In this document: in pieces, positions 28,357-38,597 of the stretch
Position numbering within the stretch: position 1 is the first letter of the stretch
Layout: each line of letters opens with the position of its first letter
NCBI RefSeq assembly: GCF_013393945.1
Contig: NZ_CP040297.1
Coordinates: 3,380,001-3,444,000 of the forward strand
DNA: 64,000 nucleotides
Source: Nostoc sp. TCL26-01
GTDB lineage: Bacteria > Cyanobacteriota > Cyanobacteriia > Cyanobacteriales > Nostocaceae
Direction of reading: 5' to 3'
Notes under the pieces: model-generated
Told to the model about the DNA's origin: nothing
Databases searched by the model: none
Seen by the model: only the letters and a program-made list of their open reading frames with translations
Translations under genes and position numbers: made by a program

Positions 28357-30843
28357 TTAACTTTTAGTCACCCCCGCACAGGTTAATGATTGTTGTACAA
28401 AAGCCGGAGACTTAGAAGCAACTAACTCGATTTTGCCTTGACCATTACGATGCCAAGAAGTAGCTTGGATAATAGCTTTTGGAGAGTGAGGAATTTGTGC
28501 TGTGGCTGTGCGAGTTTGGCGGAATGCAGAGAGATCACGGATATCAGACCAAGAGCGTAGGTGTAGCCCGTCGTAGACATCGCTCGTCACTTGTTGAGTA
28601 GGATTTTGCGGTACACCACCCCGTCCCGTAGCGACAAAACTACTACCACTATTTGCAGAACAACCTGTAGCAATAAGCTTAGATGGATCGATGACATTCT
28701 CTGATAATTGCACTAAACCAGAGTTGGGGTCAACGCCAAAATTATTGATATTTACCGTACCGCTTACCCCAAATTGAGAACTGGCAGTGATATCATTTTC
28801 TGGAGTCGATTGAATCCGATATTTCAAACCAAAAATACCCTGAGTATTAATGTTAATATTACCGCCTTGACCTTGAAAAGCATTGGCAACAATGTCACTA
28901 TTCTCTAAGCCGAGAACAATTGGTGAATTGATCGCAATGTTGCCGCCGTTACCTGTGCCACCTGCGGTTGCAGTCAAGTTGCTACCATGACGCATAATTA
29001 AAATATTATTTTGCAGATTAATGCTGCCACCCTCACCGGATTTAGTCGTGGCTATAATACTACCAGTGCGATCGAGGGAAATCTGATCTGCATTGATATC
29101 AAGGTTACCAGCATTGCCAATTCCTTGATGGTCAACTCCCACAATAGCACCATCCGTAATTTGCAAATCCGAGGTGTTGATGATCAGGTTACCTGAGTTG
29201 CCAGTGGGAAAAGCCGGTAAATTAAATATATTCTGAAAGGCGAGCGAAAGTATTTCTGCTCTAGCACCTATGCGGCTAGGGGTTCCAGAGATTGCTCCCC
29301 TGCCATGTACTGTAATATTAGGCACATTAACCACCAAAGAACCAGCATCACCCAGCCCTAATGTCGTATTTGAGACAGAACCACCATCCTGCACTACTAA
29401 CTTAGGTGCATTGATGGTCAATTGACCAACATTTCCACGGTTTAACGTGGTCGCTAATAATGAACTAGGAACAAGGTAGCTTTCGCCTGTCACTTCAATC
29501 AGTTCCGAAGCATTGATCGTGCTATTACCTGCATTTCCAGTGCCGATACTAGCTGTGAGCAGCGTCGCACCCTCAAACACTTGCAATCGTCTGGTTTTGA
29601 TTTGGACTTCCCCTCCTCTACCTCGGACAAAACTACCAGTTATGGCAGTGATCGAACTGTTAAGACCGGGATCGATAGATGATTTGCCTTGTAGTCGAAT
29701 CAAATCGGTAACGTCTACAGAGACATTTCCCCCGACTGCAGCACCAAAATAGTAAGAGATAATTCTGGCTCCATCTTGCAACAATACCTGTGGTGCAGAA
29801 ACTACCAAATCGCCTCCCATACCAGTGCCGATCGCAGTGGTCTGTAAATAAGTGTTAAAAAATCCATAAGTGCCAACTCCCTTTAGTTCCAATAACTCAC
29901 TGGCTTTAACGATAATATCGCCTGAATCTTGATTCCCCTGACTGTTTAAGAGCGCCGCAGAACCATCATTGAGACTAATATTTCGCCCTTGGAACTGAAT
30001 TGAACCAGCAGGTGTCCCACTACCATCAGCAAGGGCTTGATGCGAAAACCGGATATCCCCGAACTGCTGGACATTGGTATAGTCAAAGCTCCACATCGGT
30101 AAGTGAGTATTAAGATTAACCATACCGCTATTGACACTACTAAGTTCAATGTGGCCGGAGGGGGCAGTTAAGACACCGCCATCTAAACTGATCTCGCTCC
30201 CGATCAATGCTAGGGTATTGCCAAAGGAAACACTTAATCCAACGGGATTATTGCTCCGGACTGGGGGATTAAATCGACTAGGACCCAATCGGTGTCCAGT
30301 ATTTTCGACAGTAATCTTTCCGGGGGTTTGCCCCATTTGCAATCCGATTGGCACACTCATTGTTAATAAAGGTGTTGCTCCAGGATTAGTTGCATTAAAT
30401 TCTGTCCCATCGGCAAACTTAATCCTATTGGCAGTCGTTGCCACAAATGAACCACTAATATCTAACTTAGCATTTTGACCAAATACAATCCCGTTGGGAT
30501 TCATTAAAAACAAACTGACGGGATTATTACTATTGAGAGTTTGAATTAAGCCATCAATATGAGAAATATTGCCACCCGTAACCCGACTAAATATAGTTGT
30601 AATATTCGGTGTGTTTTTTAAATCAAATCTCGCCGAGCTACCTGTCGGTACAGAAAAATTACTGAAGCTGTGAAATAAATTATTACCTTTTTCAATACCA
30701 TTAATAATATTAAAATTGTTACCACTTTGGTTGACAGTGGTGTTGGTAGTACCATCGGATGTTACTTGAGCGATCGCCTCTCTCATCATCCCTAAATTTA
30801 ATAACCCAGTTGCTAATATGAATAGAAAGGGTACGACTCTCAT
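28357..30843 (-). CDS. Filamentous hemagglutinin-type (two-partner secretion) protein 1
   Basis: 828 residues from the ATG at 30843; a TTG at 30852 is possible, but AAAGGAAA fits the ATG. A signal peptide ends at about REAIAQ. The TPS domain follows (residues ~25-150) with the family hallmark LFLMNPNGIVFGQNA. After it comes a long run of GN-rich beta-helix repeats (GNAGNLDINADQI, GNGGNIAINSP). Such proteins are exported across the outer membrane by an FhaC/TpsB-type transporter and act as adhesins or surface filaments. No tpsB gene is in the window. It is a tandem paralogue of the next gene. Confidence 0.92.
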   Translation of the reverse strand: MRVVPFLFILATGLLNLGMMREAIAQVTSDGTTNTTVNQSGNNFNIINGIEKGNNLFHSFSNFSVPTGSSARFDLKNTPNITTIFSRVTGGNISHIDGLIQTLNSNNPVSLFLMNPNGIVFGQNAKLDISGSFVATTANRIKFADGTEFNATNPGATPLLTMSVPIGLQMGQTPGKITVENTGHRLGPSRFNPPVRSNNPVGLSVSFGNTLALIGSEISLDGGVLTAPSGHIELSSVNSGMVNLNTHLPMWSFDYTNVQQFGDIRFSHQALADGSGTPAGSIQFQGRNISLNDGSAALLNSQGNQDSGDIIVKASELLELKGVGTYGFFNTYLQTTAIGTGMGGDLVVSAPQVLLQDGARIISYYFGAAVGGNVSVDVTDLIRLQGKSSIDPGLNSSITAITGSFVRGRGGEVQIKTRRLQVFEGATLLTASIGTGNAGNSTINASELIEVTGESYLVPSSLLATTLNRGNVGQLTINAPKLVVQDGGSVSNTTLGLGDAGSLVVNVPNITVHGRGAISGTPSRIGARAEILSLAFQNIFNLPAFPTGNSGNLIINTSDLQITDGAIVGVDHQGIGNAGNLDINADQISLDRTGSIIATTKSGEGGSINLQNNILIMRHGSNLTATAGGTGNGGNIAINSPIVLGLENSDIVANAFQGQGGNININTQGIFGLKYRIQSTPENDITASSQFGVSGTVNINNFGVDPNSGLVQLSENVIDPSKLIATGCSANSGSSFVATGRGGVPQNPTQQVTSDVYDGLHLRSWSDIRDLSAFRQTRTATAQIPHSPKAIIQATSWHRNGQGKIELVASKSPAFVQQSLTCAGVTKS

Positions 30844-30909
30844 TACCAACAATTTCCTTTAGCTGATTTAAACTTAGAGTTCCCATTCAGAAGATGATTA
30901 ACAACATGA

Positions 30910-33417
30910 TTAACTGTTGGTAACAGCAGCACAGGTTAATGATGATTGCACCTGAGTTGGAGATTTTTCGGCAATTAACTCAATTTTTCCTTGGGCATTG
31001 CGATGCCAAGAAGTAGCTGAGATGAGAATCTGTGATTGTCCTAGTGTTTGTGCCGTCAGTTGATGAGTTTTTCTATATGCAGAGATGTTGCGGATATCTA
31101 ACCAAGTGCTGCGGCGTAGCCCATCGTAGACATCGCTCCTCACATCTTGTGTGGGATTTTGTGGTATTCCACCTCGCCCTGTAGCGACAAAACTACTAGT
31201 ATTATTATTAGAACAGCCTGTAGCAATTTGTTGTGATGAGTCTGTCAAATTTTCTGGCAATTCTATCAAGCCAGAATTAGGGTCAACACTGATATTATTG
31301 ATTTGTACTGTACCACTGACACCAAACTGCGAACTAGCAGTAATATCGTTTTCAGCAGTCGGTTTTGGACGATATTGTAAGCCGATGGTTCCTTGTGTGG
31401 TGATTTGAATATTACCTCCACGTCCTTGGACTGCATTGGCAACAATGTCGCTGTTTTCTAGTCCCACAATGATGGGTGAATTGATGTTAAGGTTACCACC
31501 ATTACCATTACCGCCTGCGGTGGCGGTGATTTGGCTGTTGTCGCGCAGATGCAATAACTTGCCAACTGCTAGGTTGATGTTACCCCCATTACCAGATGTA
31601 GTCTTTGCTTGGATGAAAGCTTGATTCTTTAATTCGATACTATCTGCGGCGAGGTTGATACTACCACCATTGCCACTACCATCGTTAGTAACGCTCACAG
31701 CTCCGCCATCTTTCACCGTCAGGTTTGATGTCGTGATGCTCACAGTACCTGCATTACCGATAGGTGTACCATAGAACACATTAAATCGTTTCTGTAATGT
31801 TGGGCTTAGGCTCACGACGGACGAGGTGATGCTGCTATTGCTGATGCCGCTATTATTTATTACTTGATTACTACCAATAATTTGGATGGATTCTGTGGCA
31901 TTTATCTTGATATCTCCGCCATGACCGGCAGCAAACGAACTTGTCGTAATTGCTCCCCCATCTAGCAGATACAACCTAGCTGTATCCAGTGTGATGGTTT
32001 TGGCGTTTCCTAGACTGAAGGCAGTTGAGCTAATTCTAGTACCCATAGGTGCTGAGTTGCTTCCCTTGACGGTAGTGTCCATGTTGCGAATGACAACTTG
32101 ACCACTGTCACCGCTACCACGAGATATGGAAGACAGCCCTGCACCATCGGATACTAGTAAACTATCGCCATTCACGAAGACATTACCTGCGTTTCCAGAA
32201 CCGAAGGTACTAGTGTTAATTACGCTACCAGTTGAATTGATGGGCGAGAACCCAGATATCTCCAGCACTGAGGCATCCACCTGGACATTGCCACTGATAG
32301 CTGTTCCGTAAGTATTATTATTTAATGCTGCTCCCTGCTGAAGGCTGAATCGGGGAGTAATGACGCTGATGTTCCCACTTCTGCCAGGGCCTAAAGTTTC
32401 ACTACGAATGCCGGTGAGTGTACCAGTCAGGTCGATTCCTACTGATGCCTGAAGATGTATGTTGCCACCAGGAAGATTACCGAAATTTTGTGCTAGTACT
32501 AGAGAGCTATCAGTAAGTTGAATGTGTTTACCCTGCACCTGAACGGAACCTGCATTTATTCCACTAACATTTAGTAGAGATTTCTGGGCAAGTTGAATGT
32601 CACCAAAAGTTTGTCCATTGTTATACTCCAGTGTATAACCTTGCGTGGTTGGCACGAGGCTAACTAACCCTGCCTCACCCAAACTACCCAATTCAATTCG
32701 TCCTTGTTCAGCAGTTAGATTTGCGCCATCTAAATTTAGAGTACCACCAAGCAAGGCCAGGGTTTTTCCAGGCTGTACCTGTAGTTGCGTGAGACTAGGA
32801 GTACGAGTGATAGGAGTCCGACTATTGCTAAGGGTTAAGGTATGCCCTGTACCTTGAACTTGTATTGGTGAGGGATGATTACCGATCTGCAAGCCAATGG
32901 GTACACTCATCGTTAACAACGGTAAAGTACCAGGATTGGTGGCACTAAACTCTGTGCGATCGCTAAACTTAATACTACTTGCTGTTGTCCCCACAAACGA
33001 ACCGCTAATATTCAACGCAGCGTTTTGACCAAAGATAATCCCCGCCGGATTGATTAAAAATAAACTTACTGGGTTATTGCTATTTAGCGTCTGAATTAAC
33101 CCATCAATATGAGAAAGATTGCCACCTGTTACCCGACTAAATATAGTTGTGATGTTTGATGTGTTGGTTAAATCAAAACTAGCAGAGCCACCTGTAGGCA
33201 CTGAGAAATTACTGAAACTATGAAATAAATTATTACCTTTTTCAATACCGTTAAGTATATGAAAATTATTACCACTTTGATTGACAATAGTGTTAGTAGT
33301 ACCATCAGATGCTACTTGAGCGTTGGCGCAGCCACTCGAAAGGAGTATCGCGTTCAGCATCAGTTCTGGAGTGAGTAACCCACTTATCACTATCAATATA
33401 AAGGGTACTACTTTCAT
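30910..33417 (-). CDS. Filamentous hemagglutinin-type (two-partner secretion) protein 2
   Basis: 835 residues from the ATG at 33417. It has a signal peptide, then the TPS domain with LFLINPAGIIFGQNA and SVPIGLQIG, then GN-rich parallel beta-helix repeats. The C-terminal region (SSFVATGRGGIPQNPTQ, DVYDGLRRSTWLDIRNISAYRKTHQ) is nearly shared with paralogue 1, so the two arose by tandem duplication with divergence in the middle. It lies 66 bp upstream of copy 1 and is probably co-transcribed. Divergent from the CHAT gene. Confidence 0.92.
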   Translation of the reverse strand: MKVVPFILIVISGLLTPELMLNAILLSSGCANAQVASDGTTNTIVNQSGNNFHILNGIEKGNNLFHSFSNFSVPTGGSASFDLTNTSNITTIFSRVTGGNLSHIDGLIQTLNSNNPVSLFLINPAGIIFGQNAALNISGSFVGTTASSIKFSDRTEFSATNPGTLPLLTMSVPIGLQIGNHPSPIQVQGTGHTLTLSNSRTPITRTPSLTQLQVQPGKTLALLGGTLNLDGANLTAEQGRIELGSLGEAGLVSLVPTTQGYTLEYNNGQTFGDIQLAQKSLLNVSGINAGSVQVQGKHIQLTDSSLVLAQNFGNLPGGNIHLQASVGIDLTGTLTGIRSETLGPGRSGNISVITPRFSLQQGAALNNNTYGTAISGNVQVDASVLEISGFSPINSTGSVINTSTFGSGNAGNVFVNGDSLLVSDGAGLSSISRGSGDSGQVVIRNMDTTVKGSNSAPMGTRISSTAFSLGNAKTITLDTARLYLLDGGAITTSSFAAGHGGDIKINATESIQIIGSNQVINNSGISNSSITSSVVSLSPTLQKRFNVFYGTPIGNAGTVSITTSNLTVKDGGAVSVTNDGSGNGGSINLAADSIELKNQAFIQAKTTSGNGGNINLAVGKLLHLRDNSQITATAGGNGNGGNLNINSPIIVGLENSDIVANAVQGRGGNIQITTQGTIGLQYRPKPTAENDITASSQFGVSGTVQINNISVDPNSGLIELPENLTDSSQQIATGCSNNNTSSFVATGRGGIPQNPTQDVRSDVYDGLRRSTWLDIRNISAYRKTHQLTAQTLGQSQILISATSWHRNAQGKIELIAEKSPTQVQSSLTCAAVTNS

Positions 33418-33831
33418 CACCAACAATTTCCTTAACTAGATTTAAGGTTAGTGTTCCCTTTCAAGGGATGATTGAATACATATATATTGTTGAATCACCA
33501 GCTTTTTATTGTGTAAAAAAGCTGGTATTTTGATGTGGATAATTTATCGAACAGAATTCAGAAATCAAGAGTCAGAATGGGCTAAACGCCCCGCTACCGC
33601 TAACAGCATGAATTGGAGTCCCACACTTCGACCGACTCCGTACATCGCTGGGTGATAGCGTAGCGGTAGCGAGTCTGCGAGCGTCTGACTATTGGTTTAA
33701 AACCTTACTACGTCCCGCTACGCGCTTTCGTCCCTAGTCGGTGAAAAAAAATAAAATTTTCCGTAATATTTCTGATGACAATTGAATAATGATTTAGCAT
33801 GAACGTTCGCTAAGTTTGAGATTCCCTATTA
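33418..33831. other. Divergent intergenic region with palindromic repeats
   Basis: About 410 bp between the hemagglutinin-type gene and the CHAT gene. The middle (about 33585-33750) is GC-richer and holds inverted copies of GCTACCGCTA / TAGCGTAGCGGTAGC and CCCGCTACGCGC, a dispersed Nostoc palindrome type. Promoters for both genes must lie here but I could not pick them with confidence. Confidence 0.55.
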
Positions 33832-36800
33832 ATGATGAGATTAAAAATGAACAGGTGTGTAGATTCTAACAGGCTGTTGTGGCGTTTTGTGCCTACTTTT
33901 AGCCGCTACAGCTTGACTATTTTGCTGAGTGTGGTGATTTTGGCTGAGTCTGTTGCTGCCCAATCAGGCATGATACATTTGCAGTTAGCACAACAGTCGA
34001 GAACAACGTCACAAAATGCCGAGGGACAAAGACTGTTACAGGAAGCGAGTAAACTATTAGAGCAAGGAACAGCAGAGTCGAGACAACAAGCGATCGCTAA
34101 ATATGAGCAAGCCCTGAAAATCTGGAGAGAAACAGGCGATCGCAATTTTGAGGCTACCACACTTTTGAGCATTGGTACACTCTATTTAATTCAAGGTGGC
34201 AACCAAAAGGCTTTAGATTATTTTAATCAGGGACTCACCATTAGACGTGAACTCAAAGATCGTGTGGGCGAAGCGATTATGCTGTATTCTATTGCAGGTT
34301 CTCTAGCTAATTTGGGTGAGAGGACAAAAGCTGTCACATACTATAATCAAGCGCTAGCATTATTTCGGGACGAGAAAAAGCCGGATTTGGCAGCACAAAC
34401 TCTCGTTAGTCTGGGTGGAGTTTACTTTAAGTTGGGTGATACTAAGCAATCTCTTGATGTTTTTAATCAAGCCCTAGCAATTCAACGAAATCAAAATAAT
34501 CAGGATGGACAAGCTGATATTCTCCAAACCATCGGCTTAATTTACACTCAAGTCGGTGAATCAGCAAAAGCTTTAGATGCTCTCAATCAAGCATTACAAA
34601 TTCAACAGCAAAGAAAAGATTTATTAGGACAAGCAAAAATACTGGATTCCCTGGGTATCCTTTACTTTTCCATTGGTGATTCAGAAAAAGCTTTTAACTC
34701 TTTAAATCAATCTTTAGCATTACAACGTCAAGTCCAAGGAACTCTTTCTGGCACAGCTTTAGTCTTTAATCTGACACAACAAGCCTCAACTTTCATGGTA
34801 CTAGCTGGTGCTTATACTTCATCAGGTGAACCACAAAAAGCGGTAGATGCCTTTAAGCAAGCGATCGCACTTTTGCAAAAAGTCGGCAACCGCGATTTAG
34901 AAGCTGATGTTCTCAATCAAGTTAGTATTACTTATGATCAACTGGGAGAAAAACAGCAAGCACTTGATGCTTTAAATCAAGCTTTGAAACTGCAACGTAC
35001 CACTAAGAATCGTGGTGGGGAAGCTTTCACGCTGGGTAACATTGCGGGTATTTATTCATCCTTGGCTGATTATCAGCAAGCGCTGAACTATTACAATCAA
35101 GCTCTAGATATTAGCCGTCAAATTAAAGACCTTCCTAGAGAAGGGGATATACTCAAAGATATTGCCTTGGTTTACAGTTTTTTAGGTGATTATCGGTTAA
35201 GTATTGAGACTTATCAACAGGCATTGAGTATATTTAAAAATACAGGCGATCGCGGTAAGGAAGCACAAGTCTTAGATAGTATCGGTACTGTCTACCGCAT
35301 GAGCAAAGATTACTCAAAGGCATTATATCACTACAACGCCGCCTTAAAATTGTGGCGGGAACAAGGAAATTTATTGAGTGAATTTGCCACACTCACGGGC
35401 ATATTTAGGACGCAAGAGTCACTAAAAGATTATCCCCAAGCACTGAATACAGCTAATCAGTTAGTCGCATTATCCCGTAAACAAAAAGGCAGTTTTACAG
35501 AAGCTACGGCACTTGTGTTTCTAGGTAGAGCATATCAAGCATCGGGTGATTATCAAAAAGCCCTTGAGGTTTCTCTCCAAGGTGCATCTGCACTAGAAAA
35601 ATTAGGCAATATTAACGCCCAAGCTTCTGCTTTAAATAACATCGGCAAAACCTACAATTCATTAAAGCAACCCCAAAAAGCGATCGCCAGCTATAATCAA
35701 GAGTTAGAATTGCGGCGCATCTTGGGTGATAAAACTGGAGAAGCCGATACACTCTACAATCTTGCCATTACAGAACGCGATCGCCAAAACTTTAACGATG
35801 CGCGTAACTACATAGAAGCAACCATTAAAATCGTGGAAGATACACGTAGTAAAGTCACCAGCCCAGAACTACGCACTTCCTACTTTGCCACTGTCCAGAA
35901 ATATTATCAGTTTTATATCGATCTCTTGATGCAGTTGCACAAACAAAATCCCTCCCAAGGATACGCCGCTACTGCACTGCACATTAGTGAACGTTCCCGC
36001 GCCAGGGGTTTAATTGAACTCTTAACCCAGGCGCAAGTCGATATTTACAAAGGGGTTGATCCTCAATTACTCTCACAAGAACGCCGTTTGCAATGGCAAC
36101 TTGACGCGAGAGAAAAGAAACTGTCAGAGTTAGCCGATAAGAGTAATACTCGCCCGCAAGTAGCTGCTTTAAAAGAACAAATCAATAATCTTCTCCAGCA
36201 GCAAGAACAACTCAAGAACAAAATCCGCAATCAAAACCCTGAATATGCAGCGCTGAAATATCCTCAATCTCTCACCCTCAAAGAAATTCAGCAACAATTA
36301 GATCCAGATACTTTACTGCTAGAGTATTCCTTGGGTGAAGAACGTAGTTATCTTTGGGCTGTCACCAGCAATTCTCTCGATGCTTATGAACTTCCCCAAC
36401 GAGAACAAATCGAGAAAGTTGCCAAGGATTTATACAACAATTACTTAAAAAATCCAGGGATGCAGGGAGTATCCCCAGCACAAACAGCTCAAGTTGCTAA
36501 CTCTCTTAGCCAATTAATCCTTGCACCTGTCGCTGATAAATTGGCACAAAAACGCTTAGTCATTGTCGGTGATGGCACTTTGCAATACATTCCCTTTGCT
36601 GCCTTAACTTTACCCCAACCAGCCGCAGATCCCGCAAATTATCAACCATTGGTAGTCAACCACGAAATTATTAGTTTACCCTCCGCCTCGACTATCGCCA
36701 TTCTGCGTCAGCAAACCCAAAAACGCGCCACACCACCAAAAACTCTAGCTATTCTAGCTGATCCTGTCTTCAGTGCCACAGATGAGCGTGTCGCCGGGAA

Positions 36801-37464
36801 AACCATCACCGTTGCATCTAACCCTAATTTACAATTACAAGAGTCTGTCCTCAAAAGGTCGTTAGATAATATTAATCGCAATCAAATCACCAGACTTAAA
36901 GGTACTCGCATCGAAGCCGAAGAAATTCTCAAATTAGTGCCATCGTCAGATAAATTGCCGGCTTTTGATTTTGATGCTAACTACGACTGGGTGACTAGCA
37001 AACAACTCAGTCAATACCGGATTTTGCATTTTGCCACCCACGGTTTTGTAGACAGCAATGATCCTGAATTATCAGGCATTGTCCTATCCTTATTTGACAA
37101 GCAAGGTAAACCCCAACGCGGATTTTTAAGACTGGGGGAAATCTTTAACCTCAACTTTCCGGCGGAATTAGTAGTTTTAAGTGCCTGTGAAACTGGATTA
37201 GGTGAAGAAGTCAAAGGAGAAGGCTTAGTAGGCTTGACAAGAGGGCTGATGTATGCAGGTGCAGAAAGAGTGGTAGTGTCTTTATGGAGCGTTGACGATG
37301 AGGCGACATCTTTATTAATGCGTCAATTCTACAGCGAAATGTTCCAACGTAAGTTATCTCCAGCCGCCGCCTTGAGAGCAGCACAACTCAAATTATGGCA
37401 ACAAGAACAATGGCGTAATCCTTATTCTTGGTCTGGTTTTACCTTGTTGGGGGAATGGAGGTGA
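33832..37464 (+). CDS. Exported TPR-CHAT caspase-like protease
   Basis: 1210 residues. A hydrophobic segment at about 25-43 (LTILLSVVILAESVAA) followed by a short spacer looks like a signal peptide. Residues ~55-670 are about 15 TPR units of ~40 residues (e.g. AKALDALNQALQIQQQ, QQALNYYNQALDISRQ). A coiled region (~750-800) and a C-terminal CHAT domain follow. The CHAT catalytic dyad is intact: His1070 in HFATHG and Cys1119 in LSACETG. CHAT proteases are caspase/separase relatives activated through their TPRs. It is followed by a secreted trypsin-like protease 98 bp downstream and sits beside surface hemagglutinin-type genes. Confidence 0.93.
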   Translation: MMRLKMNRCVDSNRLLWRFVPTFSRYSLTILLSVVILAESVAAQSGMIHLQLAQQSRTTSQNAEGQRLLQEASKLLEQGTAESRQQAIAKYEQALKIWRETGDRNFEATTLLSIGTLYLIQGGNQKALDYFNQGLTIRRELKDRVGEAIMLYSIAGSLANLGERTKAVTYYNQALALFRDEKKPDLAAQTLVSLGGVYFKLGDTKQSLDVFNQALAIQRNQNNQDGQADILQTIGLIYTQVGESAKALDALNQALQIQQQRKDLLGQAKILDSLGILYFSIGDSEKAFNSLNQSLALQRQVQGTLSGTALVFNLTQQASTFMVLAGAYTSSGEPQKAVDAFKQAIALLQKVGNRDLEADVLNQVSITYDQLGEKQQALDALNQALKLQRTTKNRGGEAFTLGNIAGIYSSLADYQQALNYYNQALDISRQIKDLPREGDILKDIALVYSFLGDYRLSIETYQQALSIFKNTGDRGKEAQVLDSIGTVYRMSKDYSKALYHYNAALKLWREQGNLLSEFATLTGIFRTQESLKDYPQALNTANQLVALSRKQKGSFTEATALVFLGRAYQASGDYQKALEVSLQGASALEKLGNINAQASALNNIGKTYNSLKQPQKAIASYNQELELRRILGDKTGEADTLYNLAITERDRQNFNDARNYIEATIKIVEDTRSKVTSPELRTSYFATVQKYYQFYIDLLMQLHKQNPSQGYAATALHISERSRARGLIELLTQAQVDIYKGVDPQLLSQERRLQWQLDAREKKLSELADKSNTRPQVAALKEQINNLLQQQEQLKNKIRNQNPEYAALKYPQSLTLKEIQQQLDPDTLLLEYSLGEERSYLWAVTSNSLDAYELPQREQIEKVAKDLYNNYLKNPGMQGVSPAQTAQVANSLSQLILAPVADKLAQKRLVIVGDGTLQYIPFAALTLPQPAADPANYQPLVVNHEIISLPSASTIAILRQQTQKRATPPKTLAILADPVFSATDERVAGKTITVASNPNLQLQESVLKRSLDNINRNQITRLKGTRIEAEEILKLVPSSDKLPAFDFDANYDWVTSKQLSQYRILHFATHGFVDSNDPELSGIVLSLFDKQGKPQRGFLRLGEIFNLNFPAELVVLSACETGLGEEVKGEGLVGLTRGLMYAGAERVVVSLWSVDDEATSLLMRQFYSEMFQRKLSPAAALRAAQLKLWQQEQWRNPYSWSGFTLLGEWR

Positions 37465-37469
37465 TATGA

Positions 37470-37511
37470 GGGAACAGGGGATAGGTGACAGGTGACAGGT
37501 GACAGGTGACA
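37470..37511. repeat. STRR array GACAGGT
   Basis: Tandem AGGTGAC heptamers between the CHAT and protease genes, the same family as near 18558 and 49840-49860. No function seen. Confidence 0.75.
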
Positions 37512-37562
37512 AATCAATTCAAAATTAACAACTCTGGCTGTGTTTTAAAGGAGTAATGAGTG

Positions 37563-38504
37563 ATGGAAAATGTGTGGAAATACCAAAGACTTATTTTTTC
37601 CTGGGTAACAATCATGAGTGTGGGTATTTTGACATCAGTATCGGCTCAAACCCAACCACAAAAAGACTTACCAAGCTTGACTACAGTCAAAAATCCGGCA
37701 GAATTCTCTCTAGAGAGCGATCGCCAACCTTTTTTACCTGCTAAACTAACCACATCAGACAAACCCAGTGAAGATAGAGCAATTATTGGCTCTGATAACC
37801 GTATCCCCATGACCAGTAGAAAATATCCTTGGTCAGCAGTCGGTAAAATAGAAGGTGTAGGTGATGATGGTGGCAACTATAGTTGCACAGGAACCTTAAT
37901 CAGCGAAGATATAGTTTTAACCAATGCTCACTGCGTCGTCAATCCAGCCACAGGAAAAGTGAGTAAGGCGATCGCTTTTCTGCCAAACTTAGTTAACGGG
38001 GTAATTCGGGATAAAAATGACATAGCCTACGCCACCAAAGTTTATTACGGTACAGACTTTCCCAATAAAGAGAGCTTACAGGACTTTGTGGATGATTGGG
38101 CGATCGTCAAATTAGACAAACCCATTGGCAAAAAATATGGTTATTTAGGTTGGAAATCCTTACCCGCTTCTAGCCTAGTTGGTGATACACGCCGACTTGT
38201 TTTAGTCGGCTATTCCGGCGATTTTCCCAACCCCCAGCAACAAGGTTATGAAGCTTTCTCAGCTGGCAAGAGTAACACAGCCGGAGTTCATGTCGGGTGT
38301 AGTATTCTGCGTCAAAAAGATAACCTACTCTACCACAACTGCGATACAACTGGTGGTGCTTCTGGTGGGGCAATTATTAGTAAAATTGACGGCAAATATT
38401 ACATCTTAGCCCTACATTCTGGTTGGAATCAAGTAAACGGATTAATCTTAAACCGTGCCGTAGAAATGTCTCGCCTAGATGAGTGGTTAAATCGCAATAG
38501 ATAA
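37563..38504 (+). CDS. Secreted trypsin-like serine protease
   Basis: 313 residues from the ATG at 37563, preceded by AAAGGAG. An ATG at 37556 is in another frame. The signal peptide ends near SVSAQ. Catalytic triad readable: His123 in TNAHC, Asp178 in DDWAIVKLD, Ser267 in TGGASGG. Four or more cysteines flank the triad (SCTGTL, HCVV, CSILRQ, NCDTTGG), as in S1/V8-type proteases of the periplasm. Residues ~30-85 form a propeptide-like linker before PWSAVGKIE, so zymogen activation is possible. Location directly after the CHAT protease suggests a cascade; that is inference. Confidence 0.92.
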   Translation: MENVWKYQRLIFSWVTIMSVGILTSVSAQTQPQKDLPSLTTVKNPAEFSLESDRQPFLPAKLTTSDKPSEDRAIIGSDNRIPMTSRKYPWSAVGKIEGVGDDGGNYSCTGTLISEDIVLTNAHCVVNPATGKVSKAIAFLPNLVNGVIRDKNDIAYATKVYYGTDFPNKESLQDFVDDWAIVKLDKPIGKKYGYLGWKSLPASSLVGDTRRLVLVGYSGDFPNPQQQGYEAFSAGKSNTAGVHVGCSILRQKDNLLYHNCDTTGGASGGAIISKIDGKYYILALHSGWNQVNGLILNRAVEMSRLDEWLNRNR

Positions 38505-38512
38505 AAATCCTA

Positions 38513-38568
38513 TCTCTGTGTCTCTGTGCCTTTGTGGTTAAACATTTTTACCACAGAGACACAGAGGA
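38513..38568. terminator. Bidirectional hairpin between protease and 66-residue gene
   Basis: CTCTGTGTCTCTGTG (from 38514) pairs perfectly over 15 bp with CACAGAGACACAGAG (to about 38566), the loop being T-rich. It sits between two converging genes and probably terminates both. The arm is a CTCTGTGT microrepeat, seen often in Nostoc intergenic DNA. Confidence 0.7.
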
Positions 38569-38597
38569 ATTTATCACTAGAAATTAGGACATTAAAC

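Noticed and set aside
37556..37744. ATG 4 bp after GGAG, 62-codon frame before the trypsin-like gene
   Set aside because: Well placed for ribosomes but out of frame with the protease; the product has no features. Possibly a translational decoy, but unsupported.
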